In this document: in pieces, positions 48,948-58,322 of the stretch | Numbering within the stretch: position 1 is the stretch's first letter | Layout of the letters: every line of letters starts with the position of its first letter | Origin: Parafrigoribacterium mesophilum | GTDB lineage: Bacteria; Actinomycetota; Actinomycetes; Actinomycetales; Microbacteriaceae | Direction: 5' to 3' | NCBI RefSeq assembly: GCF_039652555.1 | Contig: NZ_JBDJAF010000001.1 | Span: 1,674,001 to 1,738,000, forward strand | DNA length: 64,000 bases | Notes under the pieces: model-generated | Seen by the model: the letters and a program-made list of their open reading frames with translations, nothing else | The model's database searches: none | What the model was told of the DNA's origin: nothing | Translations under genes and position numbers: made by a program

Positions 48948-50228
48948 CTACTTGGCCGCGGCCACTTTCTCTTCGATGATTTGGAGCTCGTGCGGAAGGC
49001 TGTGCAGCACTTCATGCCCCTGTTCGGTTACCAGAACCAGGTCCTCGATCATGACCGCGCCGGTGTCGGATGAGTAGGCAGGGGTTTCCACCGCCAGCAC
49101 CATGCCGGGCACCAGCGCGCGCCGCTCGGTGGCGCTGATGAAGGGCGGCTCCTCGTGGAAGGTGTCGATGCCCGTCGAGTGCCCGTAGTGGCCGCGGGTG
49201 AACCGCGGGTATCCGTGTTGGCGGATATGGGTTTCCGCCGCCCTGAAGATCTCCCGAATTTCCACGCCCGGCCGAATCTGTTCCCGCGCCAGGCGGTGTG
49301 CCTCCTGCAGTACGGAGTAGAGCATTCTCACCTTGGGTGTGACCTCTCCGTAGGCGAAGGTGCGCCCACCGTCACTCCGATATCCGCCCACTGTGGTTCC
49401 GCAGTCGAACTTGATCAGGTCCCCCGCGGCAAGCCCGCCGCCGGACTCGGAGTCCACGCCGATCTGGGTGCCCGAGCCGACGGACGGCAGCACCCAGTTG
49501 TCGGAGTAGCCGCGGTAACGCTCGGATTCCATGGCCCGCGCGGTGACTCCCATCGCATATCGCAGCCGGATATCTGCCGCCGTCAGACCGGGGCGCAGAT
49601 CCGAGACGGCGTACAGCATTCCGGCTTCCGATAGCTCCGTGGCCCGGCGTAGTCGCTCGACCTCAAAGTCGAACTTGACGCTGCGGATTTCGTACAAGTC
49701 CTGCGTCATGTCGACCCACCGCAGCTGCGGCGCGAACGCCGCCACTCGCTCGGTCGTGTCGTGCAGCATGTGGCGCAGGTCGGTGCCGATTCGGGATGCC
49801 AGCAGCCCGCGGTCGGCCAGGATGGCGCGCAGCAGCTTGTCCTGCTCGGCCTCCTCATACTGCGCGGGGCGCACCAGCTCCGACCCGGCCTGCGGCGCCT
49901 CCGACTGCAAGTCGGAGGCGTCGCGCAACTCCACCCACATGCGATACGAGCGCACGTCCCGAATTCCCGAAACCCTTGCGGCCTGCTCAGCTTCGAAGTC
50001 GCTGATCAGGATCGCCGGTTCCAGTGTCGGATCGGTGGGCACGAGCACCATGACCGTGCCCAGCATCCGCCACCACTCCATCAGGAAATAGCTTTGGAAC
50101 CCGGTGGTGTAGAACACGTTCGAGGGTGTGTAGGCCAGGTACGCGTCAACGCCTCGTTCTTGTGCCCGAGCCCGGATCGCTGCTAGTACCTCCGCACGGA
50201 CAGAGATCCCTGGAACGCTCGTTGACAT
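48948..50228 (-). CDS. M24-family metallopeptidase (Xaa-Pro dipeptidase/creatinase-like)
   Basis: A 426-residue pita-bread-fold protein. The N-terminal creatinase-like domain contains DAYLAYTPSNVFYTTGFQS. The catalytic domain retains all five metal ligands: Asp in LIKFDCGTTVGG, Asp in YRSDGGRTFAYG, His in GHYGHSTGIDTFHEEPP, Glu in VLAVETPAYSSD and Glu in AVMIEDLVLVTEQG. It is therefore a metal-dependent hydrolase, unlike true creatinase. Candidates are proline dipeptidase or an ectoine-hydrolase-like amidase. It lies between the Liv binding protein and the ornithine aminotransferase, so an imported peptide or amide yielding ornithine-type amines is plausible. Confidence 0.88.
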   Translation of the reverse strand: MSTSVPGISVRAEVLAAIRARAQERGVDAYLAYTPSNVFYTTGFQSYFLMEWWRMLGTVMVLVPTDPTLEPAILISDFEAEQAARVSGIRDVRSYRMWVELRDASDLQSEAPQAGSELVRPAQYEEAEQDKLLRAILADRGLLASRIGTDLRHMLHDTTERVAAFAPQLRWVDMTQDLYEIRSVKFDFEVERLRRATELSEAGMLYAVSDLRPGLTAADIRLRYAMGVTARAMESERYRGYSDNWVLPSVGSGTQIGVDSESGGGLAAGDLIKFDCGTTVGGYRSDGGRTFAYGEVTPKVRMLYSVLQEAHRLAREQIRPGVEIREIFRAAETHIRQHGYPRFTRGHYGHSTGIDTFHEEPPFISATERRALVPGMVLAVETPAYSSDTGAVMIEDLVLVTEQGHEVLHSLPHELQIIEEKVAAAK

Positions 50229-50235
50229 GGGGTGC

Positions 50236-51543
50236 TTAGCCTTTCGACTTGATCGTCTTGATGATTTGCGGAACGCCGGCGTTGTTGAACTTGACAATGT
50301 CGAACAATCCGACGGATGGCTCGCCGGCGGAGTTCAGATCCAGCGGGCCTGAGACACCCTGGTAGTTGATGTCCTTTCCGGATTTCAGCAGCGCCAGGCA
50401 CTTCGCGAAGTCCGAGCACTCCTCACCCGGTGCGTTGCTGATGGTGTACAGCGACTGGGCGATCTTGCCCGGAGCATCCGAGTTCGCCGCGACGGCGGCC
50501 AGGGCGATGGAAATCACGCAGTCGTAGTGGTACGGCGAGAAGTTCGTCACCGCGAGGCCGGGGTTGGCCGCCACCAGGCGCTTGATGAACTCCGGGTCGT
50601 TCTGGGAGGAGGCCTGGGTGGCCTGCATGCCTTCCAGCACGCCGGGAGATGCCTTATCCACCGTGCTGGCCAGCGTGCCGAGAGACATTCCGTCGGTGCC
50701 GAACAGCTTGACCTTGTCCGGCCCCATCCCGGTCTCGATCAGCGAGCGGATGATGGCGGTTCCCTCCTGGAAGGCGATCACCACCACGGCGTCCGGTGAC
50801 GCGGTCTTCACCTTGGACACTTCCGCGGTGTAGGTGGTGGCGGCGGGGTCGTACGGCACTTCGGCGACGATTTCGGCGCCGGATGCCTTCAGGTTTTCGA
50901 TCAGCGAGCTGCTGAGGCTCTTGCCGTAGTCATCGTTGCGCACCAGCACCGCAACCCGGGAGGCGCCCTCGCCGATCACCGCCTGGGCCAACACCGGGCC
51001 CTGCTTGATGTTCGGCGGAATCGTGCGGAAGTACAGGCCATGGCTGTCGTAGTCGGTGAACGTCTTGCTCGTGTTGGCGCCGGCGCACTGCAGCACACCG
51101 GAGCCGGTGATCTTGTCGATCACGGACAGCGAGATCGCCGAGGACACGGGCCCGATGATCGCGTCGGCGCCCTGGCCGAGCAGGCGGTCCACTGTCTGGC
51201 CGGCGATGGTCGGATCACCGGCTTCATCGCCGCCGTTCAGGGTCACCTGGGCGCCGTTGACGCCACCGGCCTTGTTGATGTCGGCAAGCGCGAGCTTCAC
51301 GGCCGCGATGATGCCCGTTCCGAGTCCGGAGAGGGAGCCGGTTTCCGGCAGCACGTAGCCCAATTCGAGGGTGCCGTTGCCGGGCAGGGTGGAGACGATT
51401 TGCCGGGCGTCGGCGGCGGAGGGGGAGGCGCTGGGCGAAGCTTTAGGGGATGCCGTGGGCTGGGCCGGCGCAGCACTGCACGAGGACAGGACCACGACGG
51501 CGGCAGCGACGATCGAAATCGTCGTGTAGCGGTTGATTCTCAT
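50236..51543 (-). CDS. ABC transporter substrate-binding lipoprotein (Liv type)
   Basis: A 435-residue exported binding protein from ATG 51541-51543. The signal peptide ends in a lipobox, VVVLSSCSA, followed by a Ser/Pro/Ala-rich linker. The Peripla_BP_6 fold shows LELGYVLPETGSLSGLGTGI, AVKLALADINKAGGVNG and VDRLLGQGADAIIGPVSSAI. It belongs to the branched-chain-amino-acid/urea/amide class. The associated permease and ATPase genes are separated from it by the divergent LysR gene (51659-52567) and lie downstream at 52610-56450. Ligand unknown. Confidence 0.92.
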   Translation of the reverse strand: MRINRYTTISIVAAAVVVLSSCSAAPAQPTASPKASPSASPSAADARQIVSTLPGNGTLELGYVLPETGSLSGLGTGIIAAVKLALADINKAGGVNGAQVTLNGGDEAGDPTIAGQTVDRLLGQGADAIIGPVSSAISLSVIDKITGSGVLQCAGANTSKTFTDYDSHGLYFRTIPPNIKQGPVLAQAVIGEGASRVAVLVRNDDYGKSLSSSLIENLKASGAEIVAEVPYDPAATTYTAEVSKVKTASPDAVVVIAFQEGTAIIRSLIETGMGPDKVKLFGTDGMSLGTLASTVDKASPGVLEGMQATQASSQNDPEFIKRLVAANPGLAVTNFSPYHYDCVISIALAAVAANSDAPGKIAQSLYTISNAPGEECSDFAKCLALLKSGKDINYQGVSGPLDLNSAGEPSVGLFDIVKFNNAGVPQIIKTIKSKG

Positions 51544-51613
51544 TTCACTCCATTTCTTGGCGCGAGGTGTAGGGGGTTCCCTGTAGCCTCCCGTGGCCCG
51601 ATTGCGAAGTCCA

Positions 51614-51638
51614 ATATCAAATGTTGACTTGGTGATAT
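51614..51638. promoter_or_regulatory. Probable LysR-binding site
   Basis: ATATCA and TGATAT arms flank a 13-base spacer. The site lies in the 115-base divergent gap, 20 bases upstream of the LysR start and 70 bases upstream of the binding-protein start, a standard position for a LysR-type recognition site. Confidence 0.65.
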
Positions 51639-51658
51639 GCGGCAGGTATAAATGGGCC

Positions 51659-52567
51659 GTGCAGATTCGCCGACTGAAGTACTTCATCGCCGTAGCCGAG
51701 GAACTCCATTTCGGTCGCGCCGCGGCCCGACTGCACATCGCTCAGCCGCCACTGAGCCAGCAGATCCAGCGGTTGGAGGAGGAACTAGGTCTTAGCCTTT
51801 TCGACCGGGATCGGCACAGCGTGCGGCTGACCCGCGCGGGCAAACTGCTGCTCCTCGAATCCCGGCGAGCGGTGGCGCAGGCCGAGCGAGTGCTCTCGGT
51901 CGCCAGGGACATCCGCACCGGCGAGGCCGGCCAGGTGCGCATCGGTTTCGTCGGCAGCTCCCTGTACGGCGGCATCCCGGCCATGATTCGGGAGCTTCGG
52001 ATGGTCTCCCCCGACATTCGCATCACCGCGGTGGAGATGGAGACCGGAGCGCAATTGACGGCCCTGAACGAGGATGTGATCGATCTGGGCGTGGTGCGCA
52101 CCGCCACGGTGCCCGACCCGCTGGCGTTGCAGATCGTCACCTCCGATGACCTCGTGGCCGCGCTGCCCAGCGATCATCGGATCGGACCGCGGGAGGTGGT
52201 TCGTCTTTCCCAACTGGCCGAAGACCCGTTCGTGCTGTTCAAACCGGAGAACGGGCTGGGATTCTGGGAGCTGGTCGTCAGCTCCTGCGCCGCTGCCGGG
52301 TTCACCCCGCGGGTGGTCTACGAAGGCGAGCACGTGCACACCATGATCGGGATGGTGGCGGCCGGAGTGGGCGTCTCGCTGGTGCCTGAGCCGGTGCGGT
52401 CGCTGAAGATCTGGGGGGTGCGCTACGCCCGTCTGGCCGAACCGGCGCCCCGCCTGCCGTTGGCGCTGGCGTGGGATCCGCATCGCAGCTTCGCGGCGCT
52501 GGACCGGGTGATCGAGGTATTCACCGCGGTGGGACCGCGGCTGCGGGCCTCCGCCGCGCAGCGCTGA
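51659..52567 (+). CDS. LysR-family transcriptional regulator
   Basis: A 302-residue regulator from GTG 51659. The N-terminal HTH is QIRRLKYFIAVAEELHFGRA and ARLHIAQPPLSQQIQRLEEE, followed by LGLSLFDRDRHSVRLTRAG. The inducer domain contains VRIGFVGSSLYGGIPAMI and GMVAAGVGVSLVPEPVRSL. It is divergent from the Liv-type binding protein and convergent with livF. It is likely to activate the transporter and amine-catabolic genes. Confidence 0.93.
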   Translation: MQIRRLKYFIAVAEELHFGRAAARLHIAQPPLSQQIQRLEEELGLSLFDRDRHSVRLTRAGKLLLLESRRAVAQAERVLSVARDIRTGEAGQVRIGFVGSSLYGGIPAMIRELRMVSPDIRITAVEMETGAQLTALNEDVIDLGVVRTATVPDPLALQIVTSDDLVAALPSDHRIGPREVVRLSQLAEDPFVLFKPENGLGFWELVVSSCAAAGFTPRVVYEGEHVHTMIGMVAAGVGVSLVPEPVRSLKIWGVRYARLAEPAPRLPLALAWDPHRSFAALDRVIEVFTAVGPRLRASAAQR

Positions 52568-52609
52568 TCAGCGAAGCGTCAATCGGCCGCGCTTATCCAG
52601 TCATCGGAC

Positions 52610-53380
52610 TCACGCCTCGGCAGCGCTGCCCCGTTCCTTTGCGGCGCCGTCCGCGCGCGAACCCAGCCGTCCAAGGTAGAGCTCGACCACCACCGGATCG
52701 GTCAGCAGTTCGGTTCCGGTGCCCTCCACCGCGTTGCGCCCCTGATCGAGCACGTAGCCCCGATCGCAGATGCGCAGGCACCGCCGGGCGTTTTGTTCCA
52801 CGATGACCATCGACAGCCCGTCGCTGCGCAGCTGGTCCAGCAGCAGGAAGATTTCCGAGGTCGCCTTGGGCGAGAGCCCGGCGGAGGGTTCGTCCATGAG
52901 CAGCACCTGGGGGTCGCCCATCAGCGCCCGGGCGGTGGCCAGCAACTGGCGTTCGCCGCCGGACAGCGAGCTGGCCTTCGCCTTGAAGCGTGCCTCCAGA
53001 CTGGGAAACAGCGGCCTCCAGCGCTCCCAGGATGCGGCGTATCCGGCGACGTTGCCCAGCGCGCCCATCTTGAGGTTCTCCTCAACACTGAGGCGGGCGA
53101 ACACGTTGGCCAGCTGCGGCACGTAGCCGACACCCCGCCGGGCCAGCCGCACGGTACGGGTTCCCGTGACCTCATCGCCGTTCAGCAGCACCCGGCCCGC
53201 CCTCACGTGCACCTGACCGAGGATGGCCTTGAGCAGCGTCGACTTCCCGGCGCCGTTGGGGCCGAAAATACCGATGATCTCACCGGGTCGAACGGACAGG
53301 CTCACCTCGGTGATGATGTTGAGGCCCTTGACGTATCCGGCCGTTACGGCATCCAGTTCCAGCATCGCCGCGTCACTCAT
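52610..53380 (-). CDS. livF: Branched-chain-amino-acid-type ABC transporter ATPase LivF
   Basis: A 256-residue ATPase. Walker A is IFGPNGAGKSTLLKAILGQ, signature ASSLSGGERQLLATARALMG, Walker B QVLLMDEPSAGLSP, and the H-loop region VIVEQNARRCLRICD has Asn-Ala where other ABC ATPases have His, as is usual in LivF. The short size and Q-loop YVPQLANVFARLSVEENL match LivF. The ATG at 53378-53380 overlaps the livG stop by eight bases. Confidence 0.94.
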   Translation of the reverse strand: MSDAAMLELDAVTAGYVKGLNIITEVSLSVRPGEIIGIFGPNGAGKSTLLKAILGQVHVRAGRVLLNGDEVTGTRTVRLARRGVGYVPQLANVFARLSVEENLKMGALGNVAGYAASWERWRPLFPSLEARFKAKASSLSGGERQLLATARALMGDPQVLLMDEPSAGLSPKATSEIFLLLDQLRSDGLSMVIVEQNARRCLRICDRGYVLDQGRNAVEGTGTELLTDPVVVELYLGRLGSRADGAAKERGSAAEA

Positions 53381-54185
53381 GCCAGACCACCGCCTCATCC
53401 GGTTCCGCATCGCTGCCCAGATAGGCCTCCATGACCTCCGGCGCCCGCATGACCTCGTGCGGGGTGCCGCTGACCAGCACTTTGCCGGCGGCCATGCAGA
53501 CGACGTGGTCGCTGATCTCGGCCACGACGTCCATGTTGTGTTCCACGAACAGCACCGTCGCCCCCTGGCTTCTGGTCCACAGGATGTGCTCGATGAGCGA
53601 CTCGGCCAGCCGCGGGTTGACCCCCGCCATCGGTTCGTCGAGCATCAGCAGCCGCGGCCGGCACATCAGGGCCCGGCCCAGATCCAGGAGCTTGCCCTGG
53701 CCGCCGGACAGTTCGCCGGCCGGCGAGTCCGCGAGCGCCTCTAGCTTCAGCCGTGCCAGCAGTTCGCGGGCCCGGTCGGCGTTCTCGGCTTCGCGCCGTC
53801 GCCAGGACGGGCGCGAGAACATGGCGCGCATCCAGTGCTCGCCCGTCTGGTCTTGGGCCGACAGGAGCAGGTTTTCCATCAGGCTGAGGGTCGCGATGGG
53901 CCGGGCCGCCTGGAACGTGCGGATGATCCCTCGGTCGGCCAATTCGTGCGGCGCCCGGTTGCTGATGTCCTCACCGTCGAAGGCCCACTCGCCCTTGCCG
54001 CCCCGGTCGAACCCGGAAATGACATTGAACAGGGTGGACTTGCCGGCCCCGTTCGGCCCGATCAGGGAGGTGATCGAGTTCGGGGTGACGCTGATGTCGT
54101 GCACATCCACGGCCACCAGCCCGCCGAATTGGCGACGGGCGGAGCGCACGTGCAGCAGCGGCGGCGCGGTGTCAGACCTGTTCAC
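53373..54185 (-). CDS. livG: Branched-chain-amino-acid-type ABC transporter ATPase LivG
   Basis: A 270-residue ATPase from GTG 54183-54185, overlapping the livM stop by 14 bases. Walker A is LIGPNGAGKSTLFNVISGF, the LivG-specific insert follows (ELADRGIIRTFQAARPIATL), signature GELSGGQGKLLDLGRALMC, Walker B RLLMLDEPMAGVNPRL and H-loop VLFVEHNMDVVAEISDH. The Q in QGKLLDLGRAL is the usual LivG variant. It pairs with LivF in the importer. Confidence 0.94.
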   Translation of the reverse strand: MNRSDTAPPLLHVRSARRQFGGLVAVDVHDISVTPNSITSLIGPNGAGKSTLFNVISGFDRGGKGEWAFDGEDISNRAPHELADRGIIRTFQAARPIATLSLMENLLLSAQDQTGEHWMRAMFSRPSWRRREAENADRARELLARLKLEALADSPAGELSGGQGKLLDLGRALMCRPRLLMLDEPMAGVNPRLAESLIEHILWTRSQGATVLFVEHNMDVVAEISDHVVCMAAGKVLVSGTPHEVMRAPEVMEAYLGSDAEPDEAVVWHE

Positions 54186-55170
54186 TGCCCACCGCCCTCC
54201 GCTGCTTGGCACCCAGGATGCCGTTGGCTCGGAACAGCATGAACAGCACCAGTGCCAGCCCGACCAGGATGAAGCGCACCGCGCCACTGTTCAGCCCGCC
54301 CGCGAACACGCCGTCGAGCCCACCGGCCGAGACCGCCTGGCGCAGCAGCGAGTCCGCGCCGGAGGCCAGGAACCAGAACAGCATGGCGCCGAGGATCGGG
54401 CCTCCGAGCGTGCCGCGGCCGCCGAGCAGCAGGGCGGCGAAGGCGAAGAAGGACAGTTCCGAGCTGAACGCATCCGGGGTGATCGACTGCGACGACACGG
54501 TCAGCACCATCCCGCCGAGCGCCGCCAGGCATCCGCCGAACACCAGCGCCTGCATCTTGTAGGAGTACACGTTCTTGCCGAGCGCGCGGGTAGCTTCTTC
54601 GTCATCACGGATGGCGCGAAGGATGCGCCCCCACGGGCTTCGGATGAGGACGAAGGTGACGACGAAGAAGACTCCGACCAGCAGCCAGCCGACAAGGGCG
54701 ATCCAGACCTGGGTTCCGGTCATGGATAGGCCGAGGAGCGAAAGTTCGCCGCTGCCGAACGGGTTCGCGGCGTAGAAGCCGCGGGCGTACTGTTGCACGC
54801 CCAGCACCCCGTTGGTGAGCGGTTCCGCGCCGGCGCTGCGGAAGGTGAGCCGGAGGATCTCGGCGGCGCCCAGGGTAGCGATGGCCAGATAGTCGCCGCG
54901 CAGCCGGAGGGTGGGGATGCCGAGCAGCAGGCCGAGCACGATCGCTCCGGCCAGGCCGACGAGGACACCGACCCACAGCGGCAGGCCGAAGTTGGTCACC
55001 GACAGGGCCACCCCGTAGCCGCCGATCAGCATGAAGCCCACCTGGCCGAAGTTCAGCAGGCCGGCGTAGCCGAATTGAAGGTTCAGCCCCATGGTGACCA
55101 GGGCGAAGGCGGCGGCCTGCGGGCCGATGGAGGAGCGGAGCGCGTCGCCGAGAACAGCAAGGATGTCCAT
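54172..55170 (-). CDS. livM: Branched-chain-amino-acid-type ABC permease LivM
   Basis: A 332-residue, about nine-helix permease. NLQFGYAGLLNFGQVGFMLI and TLRLRGDYLAIATLGAAEIL are family signatures, and the cytoplasmic coupling loop SPWGRILRAIRDDEEATRAL contacts the ATPases. LSFFAFAALLLGGRGTLGGP is the conserved C-terminal segment. Its ATG overlaps the livH stop by one base (TGATG). Confidence 0.94.
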   Translation of the reverse strand: MDILAVLGDALRSSIGPQAAAFALVTMGLNLQFGYAGLLNFGQVGFMLIGGYGVALSVTNFGLPLWVGVLVGLAGAIVLGLLLGIPTLRLRGDYLAIATLGAAEILRLTFRSAGAEPLTNGVLGVQQYARGFYAANPFGSGELSLLGLSMTGTQVWIALVGWLLVGVFFVVTFVLIRSPWGRILRAIRDDEEATRALGKNVYSYKMQALVFGGCLAALGGMVLTVSSQSITPDAFSSELSFFAFAALLLGGRGTLGGPILGAMLFWFLASGADSLLRQAVSAGGLDGVFAGGLNSGAVRFILVGLALVLFMLFRANGILGAKQRRAVGSEQV

Positions 55171-56450
55171 CAGCCCACCCGCTCCCGTTTGCCGAGGATG
55201 CCCTGCGGCCGAACCAGCAGGGTGAGGATCATCAGCGCCAGCGCCCACACCACCTGCAGCTCGCTGTCGAAGAACATGGTGCTCAGCTGGGCCAGAATGC
55301 CGATGACCATGGCCCCGATGAAGGCCCCGAACGCGCTGCCGAGGCCGCCGAGGATGACCGCGGCGAACATCAGCAGCAGCAGGTTGAGGCCCATGGTCCA
55401 GCTGACCAGTTCCTGCAGTCCGTAGAAGATGCCACCGGCCGCGGCCAGGGAGCCGCCGAGCACCCACACCAGCACGCCGATGCGTTCGGAGTCGATTCCG
55501 GATGCCTCGGCCAGCACCCGGTTGTCGGCCACCGCCCGGATCTTGGTGCCGATGCGGGTCTTGGTGAGCATGAGGGCGACGGCACTCAGCACCGCGAGGG
55601 AGAGCACCAGGATGATCGCGTCCCGGGGTGTGATGCTGAACGGGCCGAAGGTGATCGCCCGCTGCAGGGAGTATTGGGCGTAGCTGCGTGGGGCGCCGCC
55701 GAAGAACATCAGGACGAGCTGTCGAAGGATCAGCGCGACGCCGATGCTGGCGATGAACATCGAGACCAGGCCGACGCCGCGTCGTCGCATCGGTCGCCAC
55801 AGTCCAAGTTCCAGTGCGCCGGAGAAGGCGCCGACGAACACGATGGCGATCGCGGCGGCCAGCAGCAAGTGAAGTCCAGCGGCGTTGAGCACCCATGCCG
55901 ATACGGCGCCGAGGGTGACGAGCTCGCCGTGCGCGAAGTTGATCAGGCGCGTGGCGCCGAAGATCAGCGACAGGCCGACGGCAGTGACGCCGATGAGGGC
56001 GCCGAAGCGGATGCCGTCCAACAGGTGCTGGGCGAGGGAGGCGAGCCAGGTGGTGCCGCTTTGGGCGGCCTCGCCGAGGCTGAACAAGACATTCTTCGTC
56101 GCGCCCTCGGCGATTTCGACCGCGCGATGATCGGGAGTTCCCTCGCGGATCCCGACACCGGAGGGCAGGGTGCCGGTGCGGATCGCGACGTCGTAGGTGC
56201 CGGGTTCGGTGAGTGGGATGACCCAGCGCCCGTCCTTGCCGGAGCGGGCCTCCCCTGCCTCATCGCCTTGCTTGGTGGCCACGAGCACGACGTCGGCCAC
56301 CGGATTGCCGCTGCCATCAATGAGGCGGCCCTGCACCTGTTCGCCGGCGGCGAAGGCTGCGGGCGCACCCACCAGGAGGAGGGCGAGTGCGGCGAGGAGC
56401 ACCAGGATCGCTCGAGGAACTACCCTCCGGCCGAACACTCGTAATCTCAC
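55170..56450 (-). CDS. livH: LivH permease with an N-terminal extracytoplasmic domain
   Basis: A 426-residue protein from GTG 56448-56450 (ordinary LivH is about 290-310). Residues 1-34 look like a signal peptide or first helix (AILVLLAALALLLVGAPAAF, then AAGEQ). Residues about 36-110 form a predicted beta-sandwich similar to carboxypeptidase-regulatory/CNA-B-like repeats: VQGRLIDGSGNPVADVVLVA, GKDGRWVIPLTEPGTYDVAI. The permease follows: LIFGATRLINFAHGELVTLG, ADNRVLAEASGIDSERIGVL (coupling loop) and FAAVILGGLGSAFGAFIGA. The extra domain would sit outside the membrane, near the binding protein. The first codons may extend to an upstream ATG at 56546 or 56564. Confidence 0.9.
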   Translation of the reverse strand: MRLRVFGRRVVPRAILVLLAALALLLVGAPAAFAAGEQVQGRLIDGSGNPVADVVLVATKQGDEAGEARSGKDGRWVIPLTEPGTYDVAIRTGTLPSGVGIREGTPDHRAVEIAEGATKNVLFSLGEAAQSGTTWLASLAQHLLDGIRFGALIGVTAVGLSLIFGATRLINFAHGELVTLGAVSAWVLNAAGLHLLLAAAIAIVFVGAFSGALELGLWRPMRRRGVGLVSMFIASIGVALILRQLVLMFFGGAPRSYAQYSLQRAITFGPFSITPRDAIILVLSLAVLSAVALMLTKTRIGTKIRAVADNRVLAEASGIDSERIGVLVWVLGGSLAAAGGIFYGLQELVSWTMGLNLLLLMFAAVILGGLGSAFGAFIGAMVIGILAQLSTMFFDSELQVVWALALMILTLLVRPQGILGKRERVG

Positions 56451-56746
56451 CTGGAAGGCAACCTTCGTTCGTTGTCCTATCACCGGCGATAGGAGTGTCC
56501 GGCAAAGAGCGCGCTGGTCCGGCGCTAGTCCAACAGTCAACCGCATGCTGTCGGGGCCGTCCAATACAGATAACCCAGCCCGTGATATTCGAATGGTCTC
56601 AAGGCTCGCTCCGTGCCACCACTTCGCGCTCGATCATCCCGCGGGACCTTATTGGGCGGTTGACCTCATCGTCCCGGTGATTGAGCTTGGACTCCACTGA
56701 GCCTCGACTCCACCGAGCTTGTCGAAGTGTCGAAGTGTCGGTGACC
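56451..56746. other. Non-coding gap between livH and the HNH relic
   Basis: I see no supported gene here. The stretch contains the upstream region of livH and, at 56701-56735, a relative of the dispersed GACTCCACCGAGCTTGTCGA repeat. No clear terminator or operator was found. Confidence 0.6.
56701..56735. repeat. Dispersed CTCGAC/GTCGAAG repeat fragment
   Basis: GCCTCGACTCCACCGAGCTT followed by GTCGAAGTGTCGAAG is a diverged member of the same repeat class as 1258 and 48824. It marks the left edge of the decayed DUF222/HNH gene. Confidence 0.55.
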
Positions 56747-58216
56747 TCAGTTGGTTTGCCGTCGTCGTTTGCGATCGATTTTGGCTTGTCGGAGTGTGGC
56801 GGACCTGCCGGTGGGGTACCACTTTCCGGTGTTGTCGAGCCAGGGTGGATACTTCACTTCGGGCAGGCCGTTGACTATTCGGAACGCCCAGCCGGAGGTG
56901 TCGAGGGTTCGGTGATGAAACCAGCAAACAACTAGGCCGTTGTCGGTGTGGGTGGGTCCGCCGGTGGCGGCGGGGTCAACATGATGGATTTCGGACAGGG
57001 CTCCGGGCATGTGGCAGCCGGGGTGCAGCATTCCCCATCGCGGAGGATGGTCGCTCGGCGTTGCTGAGCGGTGAAGATACGTTCCGGAGACCCCAGTCCG
57101 ATGATCCGGCCATCATCGTCGAAGACGATCTGTTGCACGCCGCCGGTGCAGGTGAACTGGTTCACGGCCCGCATCGAGATGGGGTTCTCGCCGATGTATC
57201 CGCAACCTTGGCCGGTTTGCAGGTTTTCCAGGGTGACGGCCACCGCCACCACCGGGGCGGCACCACCCAGTTGCGGCATGTCCAGGCTGCGGCCGGCAAT
57301 GTCCACCACCCCGGCGAACACGTCATGCCGTTGCTGATCCCGAGACCGGGGATCCGCGTCCCGGCCGGCGGCCATCGCTTCCTCCACACTGAGGAAAGTG
57401 GGTGCGGTTTTCGGCGACAGGCAGGCGTCCATGATTGTGCGAAGTTTCGCCGCTACATCCGGCAGCAGTGCCCCGCGGATACCGACCAGCCCATCGCGTT
57501 CCCTGGACAGGTGCAGGTTGCGTTGTCGCATCGCCTGCTCCTAGTGGGCTGACTGCCGTCTTGGTCCAGGAAAAATCCGCCACACACTGGCCTGACTACG
57601 AATATCATCCGCCGTACATGCCACCGGGGAGGTGTCGGTCGCCCCGGTGGCGGCGGCGACCAGTTCACCCTCGGCGGCTTGCAGAACGTCTTTACCCACC
57701 GGGTGGGTGGGTCAGTCCTTGGATGATCGCATGGGCACTATCCACACCGATACTGCCGGCGATCAGGGCGGCAGCGACGGCGGAAAACTCGGCCGGCAGC
57801 CGCTCCCCGGCAAGCGAGAGCCGGGTACGGGTGGCTCGGCCGGTCTTGATTCGTTTCCTGGCGGTGTCACTGGAAACCCGGGTGATCCGTTCCAACAGTT
57901 CGGCGGTGTTGCGGCACCCTTTCCTGGCGGCCAGACCACGGTTCCCCAGTTCATTCCGGGACGCCTCCGCGACCTCTCCGGCGGCCAACACCCGCAGCGC
58001 GTCTATGCGCCGGCCGGCCCGTTCGGCCGCGGCCAGCACCGCCAGCAGGGTCGTCCTCGGACAGGCCGGCCAAGCACACGCGGGTCCAGCACGGCGGCCA
58101 GTTGCCAGCATGAAGGCACTGTTGCCCGCGAGTGGCGACCGGTTCGCGGCCCTCGACATTCGCCACAGCGCTGCGGTGGATTCAGTGGCGGACGGATGCG
58201 TGTCGACGGTGGTCAT
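56747..58216 (-). pseudogene. DUF222/HNH endonuclease gene broken by several frameshifts
   Basis: Reading leftwards from ATG 58214-58216 the pieces of one DUF222-HNH protein appear in alternating frames: LAGLSEDD, then LLAVLAAAERAGRRIDALRV and SAVAAALIAGSIGVDSAHAI; next VGKDVLQAAEGELVAAATGA; next EQAMRQRNLHLSRERDGLVG and LLPDVAAKLRTIMDACL; and finally the HNH nuclease HPGCHMPGALSEIHHVDPAA with CWFHHRTLDTSGW. Frame changes occur near 58050, 57692, 57548 and 57027. The HNH histidines are retained but cannot be translated as one chain. Such mobile-like DUF222 genes are multi-copy in Microbacteriaceae and often decay. Sequencing errors are an alternative but four indels in 1.5 kb make it unlikely. 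Confidence 0.85.
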
Positions 58217-58322
58217 GCGGGAATTTTTTCAAGGGCATCCGGGAGCAATTCGGTCCAGGCGGCCCGTTCGGCGTCGGCGGGGGCGGCCGGCACGCTACCG
58301 GCTCCATCGGGGACGGGAATGG

